Source of the DNA: Halomonas meridiana
Lineage (GTDB): Bacteria; Pseudomonadota; Gammaproteobacteria; Pseudomonadales; Halomonadaceae
NCBI RefSeq assembly: GCF_009846525.1
Contig: NZ_CP024621.1
Location: 2,976,001 to 3,040,000, forward strand
Length of the DNA stretch: 64,000 nt
Reading direction: 5' to 3'
The position numbers and the translations under genes are program-made. Positions within the stretch are counted from its first letter, which is position 1; every line of letters starts with the position of its first letter. The notes under the pieces were generated by a model. That model worked only from the letters and a program-made list of their open reading frames with translations, ran no database searches and had not been told where the DNA came from. Below are positions 62,554 to 64,000 of the stretch, in pieces.

Positions 62554-62570
62554 TTGCACACTTTGTGCAA
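62554..62570. promoter_or_regulatory. Perfect 17-bp dyad ahead of the Spy-like gene
   Basis: TTGCACACTTTGTGCAA has perfect 7-bp arms around CTT. The 17-base word starting one base earlier is 16 of 17 identical with the site before the RND operon (54921-54937). It is 69 bases before the Spy-like gene start and 102 bases upstream of the divergent esterase gene, so it could control either. Confidence 0.7.
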
Positions 62571-62638
62571 ACGTTTTACACCAAGCCCATGAATACTGAC
62601 ATCGTCAAATTACCATGTATTCACCGATGAGGTATGCC

Positions 62639-63061
62639 ATGAAGATGTCACTTCGCCAACTGTTCGCGCCCGCTCTGCTGGCCGTCGCCCTGACACCGTT
62701 AGCCTTCACCGCACAAGCGGATCACCACGATGGCCAAGGCATGGATCGTGAGGCCATGAAAGAGCGCATGGAAGAGCGCCGCCAGGAAGTTTACCAGCGC
62801 GCTGAACTGAGCGAGGAGCAGCAAGCAGCCCTCAATGAGGCCCACGCCGAGCATCGTGAGGCCGTCCTGGCACTGCGTGAAGAGCATCAAGCCCGTGTCG
62901 CCGAGATCCTCTCCGACGAAGAGCAGCAGGCGCTGCGTGATGCCATGCACGACATGCACGCTGAGTACCGCCAGGAGCGTGGTCATAGTGGCCACGGCAA
63001 ACGCGGTCACCATGACGATTCCACCCACGACATGGACACCGAAGAGGCTGCTGCCGAGTAA
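62639..63061 (+). CDS. Spy/CpxP-like periplasmic protein
   Basis: A 140-residue secreted protein. A signal peptide (MKMSLRQLFAPALLAVALTPLAFTAQA) is followed by a helical, charged region with two LTxxQ-like motifs (LSEEQQAALNEAHAEHREAVLALREEHQARVAEILSDEEQQAL), characteristic of Spy and CpxP. The C-terminal tail is rich in His, Gly and Asp (HSGHGKRGHHDD), a possible metal-binding tail. I chose ATG at 62639, with GATGAGGT upstream; two in-frame ATGs lie earlier. Spy is an ATP-independent chaperone induced by envelope stress through Bae and Cpx in enterobacteria. The shared dyad with the RND operon supports such a role. Confidence 0.82.
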   Translation: MKMSLRQLFAPALLAVALTPLAFTAQADHHDGQGMDREAMKERMEERRQEVYQRAELSEEQQAALNEAHAEHREAVLALREEHQARVAEILSDEEQQALRDAMHDMHAEYRQERGHSGHGKRGHHDDSTHDMDTEEAAAE

Positions 63062-63090
63062 GCGTTTATTTAGCGTCAAACACGCTCTCC

Positions 63091-63111
63091 GCGCCCAGCT
63101 TAGCTGGGCGC
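63091..63111 (+). terminator. Terminator hairpin after the Spy-like gene
   Basis: GCGCCCAGC and GCTGGGCGC form a perfect 9-bp stem with loop TTA, followed by GTTTGTTTC. It lies 30 bases after the stop codon of the Spy-like gene. Confidence 0.8.
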
Positions 63112-63224
63112 GTTTGTTTCTATACTCCTCCCGCAGCCCCTTGCGCGCCCTGTCTCATGCGCTTCCACCCTGGCTGGCCTGCTTGGCGCTCGACTTGAAG
63201 TGAACGCCTAAAGCGCGTATTTTA

Positions 63225-63242
63225 TTTGAACGTTCATTCAAA
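63225..63242. promoter_or_regulatory. BetI-like operator
   Basis: TTTGAACGTTCATTCAAA, containing the perfect palindrome TGAACGTTCA and flanking TTTGAA/TTCAAA arms, lies 47 bases before the betT start. It is close in form to the BetI (TetR family) operators around GGACGTTCAA known in E. coli bet genes. A choline-responsive repressor is therefore likely to control betT. Confidence 0.65.
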
Positions 63243-63288
63243 AATAACGTGTTTCTCATCTTTGTCTTAACAACAGGAGTCCGCCTCC

Positions 63289-64000
63289 ATGGCGAAAGAC
63301 AACCCCGTCCTCCCCTCACGAGACCGCTTGAACCCCGTGGTTTTCCACGGCAGCGTCGCCGGTATTCTCGTGTTCTTGATCATGACGATGCTGTTCACCG
63401 AGCAAGCAGGCGCTTTCTTCGATGCAGGCCTTGCCTGGGTGAGCAAAACGTTTGGCTGGTACTACATGCTGGCGATTGTGGCGTATCTGGTGTTCGTGGT
63501 GATCATCGGCATGTCCCGTTACGGCAGCATCCGCCTTGGCCCCGACCACTCACGGCCTGAGTTCTCGCTACTCTCCTGGTCGGCCATGCTGTTTGCCGCA
63601 GGCATTGGCATTGACCTTTTGTTTTTCAGCGTTGCCGAGCCGGTTGCCCACTATTTGGCACCGCCGGATCTAACTCCTGAAAGCCAAGAGGCCATGCGCA
63701 ACGCCGTGGTACAAACCTACCTGCACTGGGGGCTCTCCGGTTGGGGTCTGTACGTGCTGATGGGCATGGCCCTGGCCTACTTCAGCTACCGTCACCGTTT
63801 GCCGCTGGCGATTCGCAGCGCGCTCTATCCGCTGCTGGGCAAGCGCATTCACGGCCCGATTGGCAACGCCGTCGATATCACTGCCGTCATTTCGACCGTG
63901 TTCGGTATTGCCACCAGCTTGGGCATTGGCGTGATTCAGCTCAACTACGGCCTAAACTACATGTTCGACGTGCCGGAAACGCTGACGGTGCAGGTCATTT
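63289..64000 (+). CDS. betT: BCCT-family choline transporter BetT, N-terminal part
   Basis: The first 237 codons of a BCCT transporter; the gene runs off the right edge. The N-terminus MAKDNPVLPSRDRLNPVVFHGSVAGILVFLIMTMLFTEQA, then GIDLLFFSVAEPVAHYLAPPDLTPESQEAMRNAVVQTYLHWGLSGWGLYVLMGMALAYFSYRH, and RIHGPIGNAVDITAVISTVFGIATSLGIGV match BetT-type choline/H+ symporters. AGGAG is 12 bases before the ATG. BetT supplies choline for glycine betaine synthesis under osmotic stress, which suits a halophile. Betaine transport is the alternative; the truncated sequence lacks the long C-terminus that helps separate them. Confidence 0.9.
   Translation, partial: MAKDNPVLPSRDRLNPVVFHGSVAGILVFLIMTMLFTEQAGAFFDAGLAWVSKTFGWYYMLAIVAYLVFVVIIGMSRYGSIRLGPDHSRPEFSLLSWSAMLFAAGIGIDLLFFSVAEPVAHYLAPPDLTPESQEAMRNAVVQTYLHWGLSGWGLYVLMGMALAYFSYRHRLPLAIRSALYPLLGKRIHGPIGNAVDITAVISTVFGIATSLGIGVIQLNYGLNYMFDVPETLTVQVI

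Overview
The window reads as a chromosomal segment of a moderately halophilic gammaproteobacterium of the Halomonas group (Halomonadaceae). The best evidence is a complete ectoine-degradation cluster in the order doeA-doeB-doeX-doeC-doeD (33948-40088), a BetT-type choline transporter behind a BetI-like operator (63225-64000), dense sensory signalling, and GC-rich coding with short intergenic gaps. I saw no rRNA, tRNA, CRISPR array or insertion sequence, and no sign of a recent large insertion. Both window edges cut a gene: truD on the left and betT on the right.

Layout. 1-3034 (minus): ftsB-ispD-ispF-truD housekeeping operon and a DUF482 acyltransferase-like gene. 3205-9875 (plus): an aldehyde dehydrogenase, then a GAF-PAS-GAF hybrid histidine kinase overlapping a REC-GGDEF-EAL protein, which overlaps a HexR-type regulator. 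9888-13649: RidA, an Lrp-family regulator divergent from leuA, and a tandem Usp protein. 13836-17137: two tandem CrcB fluoride-channel subunits coupled to a BASS/ACR3-like transporter, convergent with a SulP-STAS transporter whose terminator lies inside the neighbouring coding end. 17647-20969: NAD-type isocitrate dehydrogenase, a ZIP metal transporter, and an ECF sigma / zinc anti-sigma / DUF3047 operon. 21108-27896: two BdlA-like PAS-PAS-MCP proteins flanking 1-Cys peroxiredoxin, a CNNM-CBS protein and a GAF-PAS-GAF-GGDEF cyclase. 27989-29600 (minus): HAD dehalogenase, LsrG-like ABM protein, luxS. 29760-33876 (plus): Fur-box-preceded two-component system and a TonB receptor broken by a one-base deficit in a G run.

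33948-40088 (minus) turns ectoine into aspartate. It is followed by ghrA, a DUF3108 protein, the lysine exporter LysO, a fused SpmA/SpmB-like membrane protein, an EamA exporter, asparaginase and an AGCS amino acid:sodium symporter, so this 15-kb block is largely nitrogen and amino-acid handling. 48085-54820 holds an OsmC-YcaO fusion protein, a fluoroacetate-dehalogenase-type hydrolase with a LysR regulator, a quinone-reductase-like MDR protein, an HTH regulator and a TetR regulator. 55036-61529 is an operon for an RND efflux system with its own BaeS/BaeR-like two-component system, followed by a lipoprotein esterase and a Spy-like periplasmic protein.

The most notable observations are: (1) a near-identical 17-bp dyad upstream of both the RND operon and the Spy-like gene, implying a shared envelope-stress regulon; (2) the G-tract frameshift in the iron-regulated TonB receptor, either phase variation or decay; (3) the BdlA pair around a diguanylate cyclase; (4) an asymmetric CrcB pair with a third transporter in the operon, in a window that also carries a fluoroacetate-dehalogenase-like enzyme; (5) unusual nested inverted repeats upstream of the AGCS symporter and of an HTH regulator. 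No wholly new system is proven; these are the best leads.
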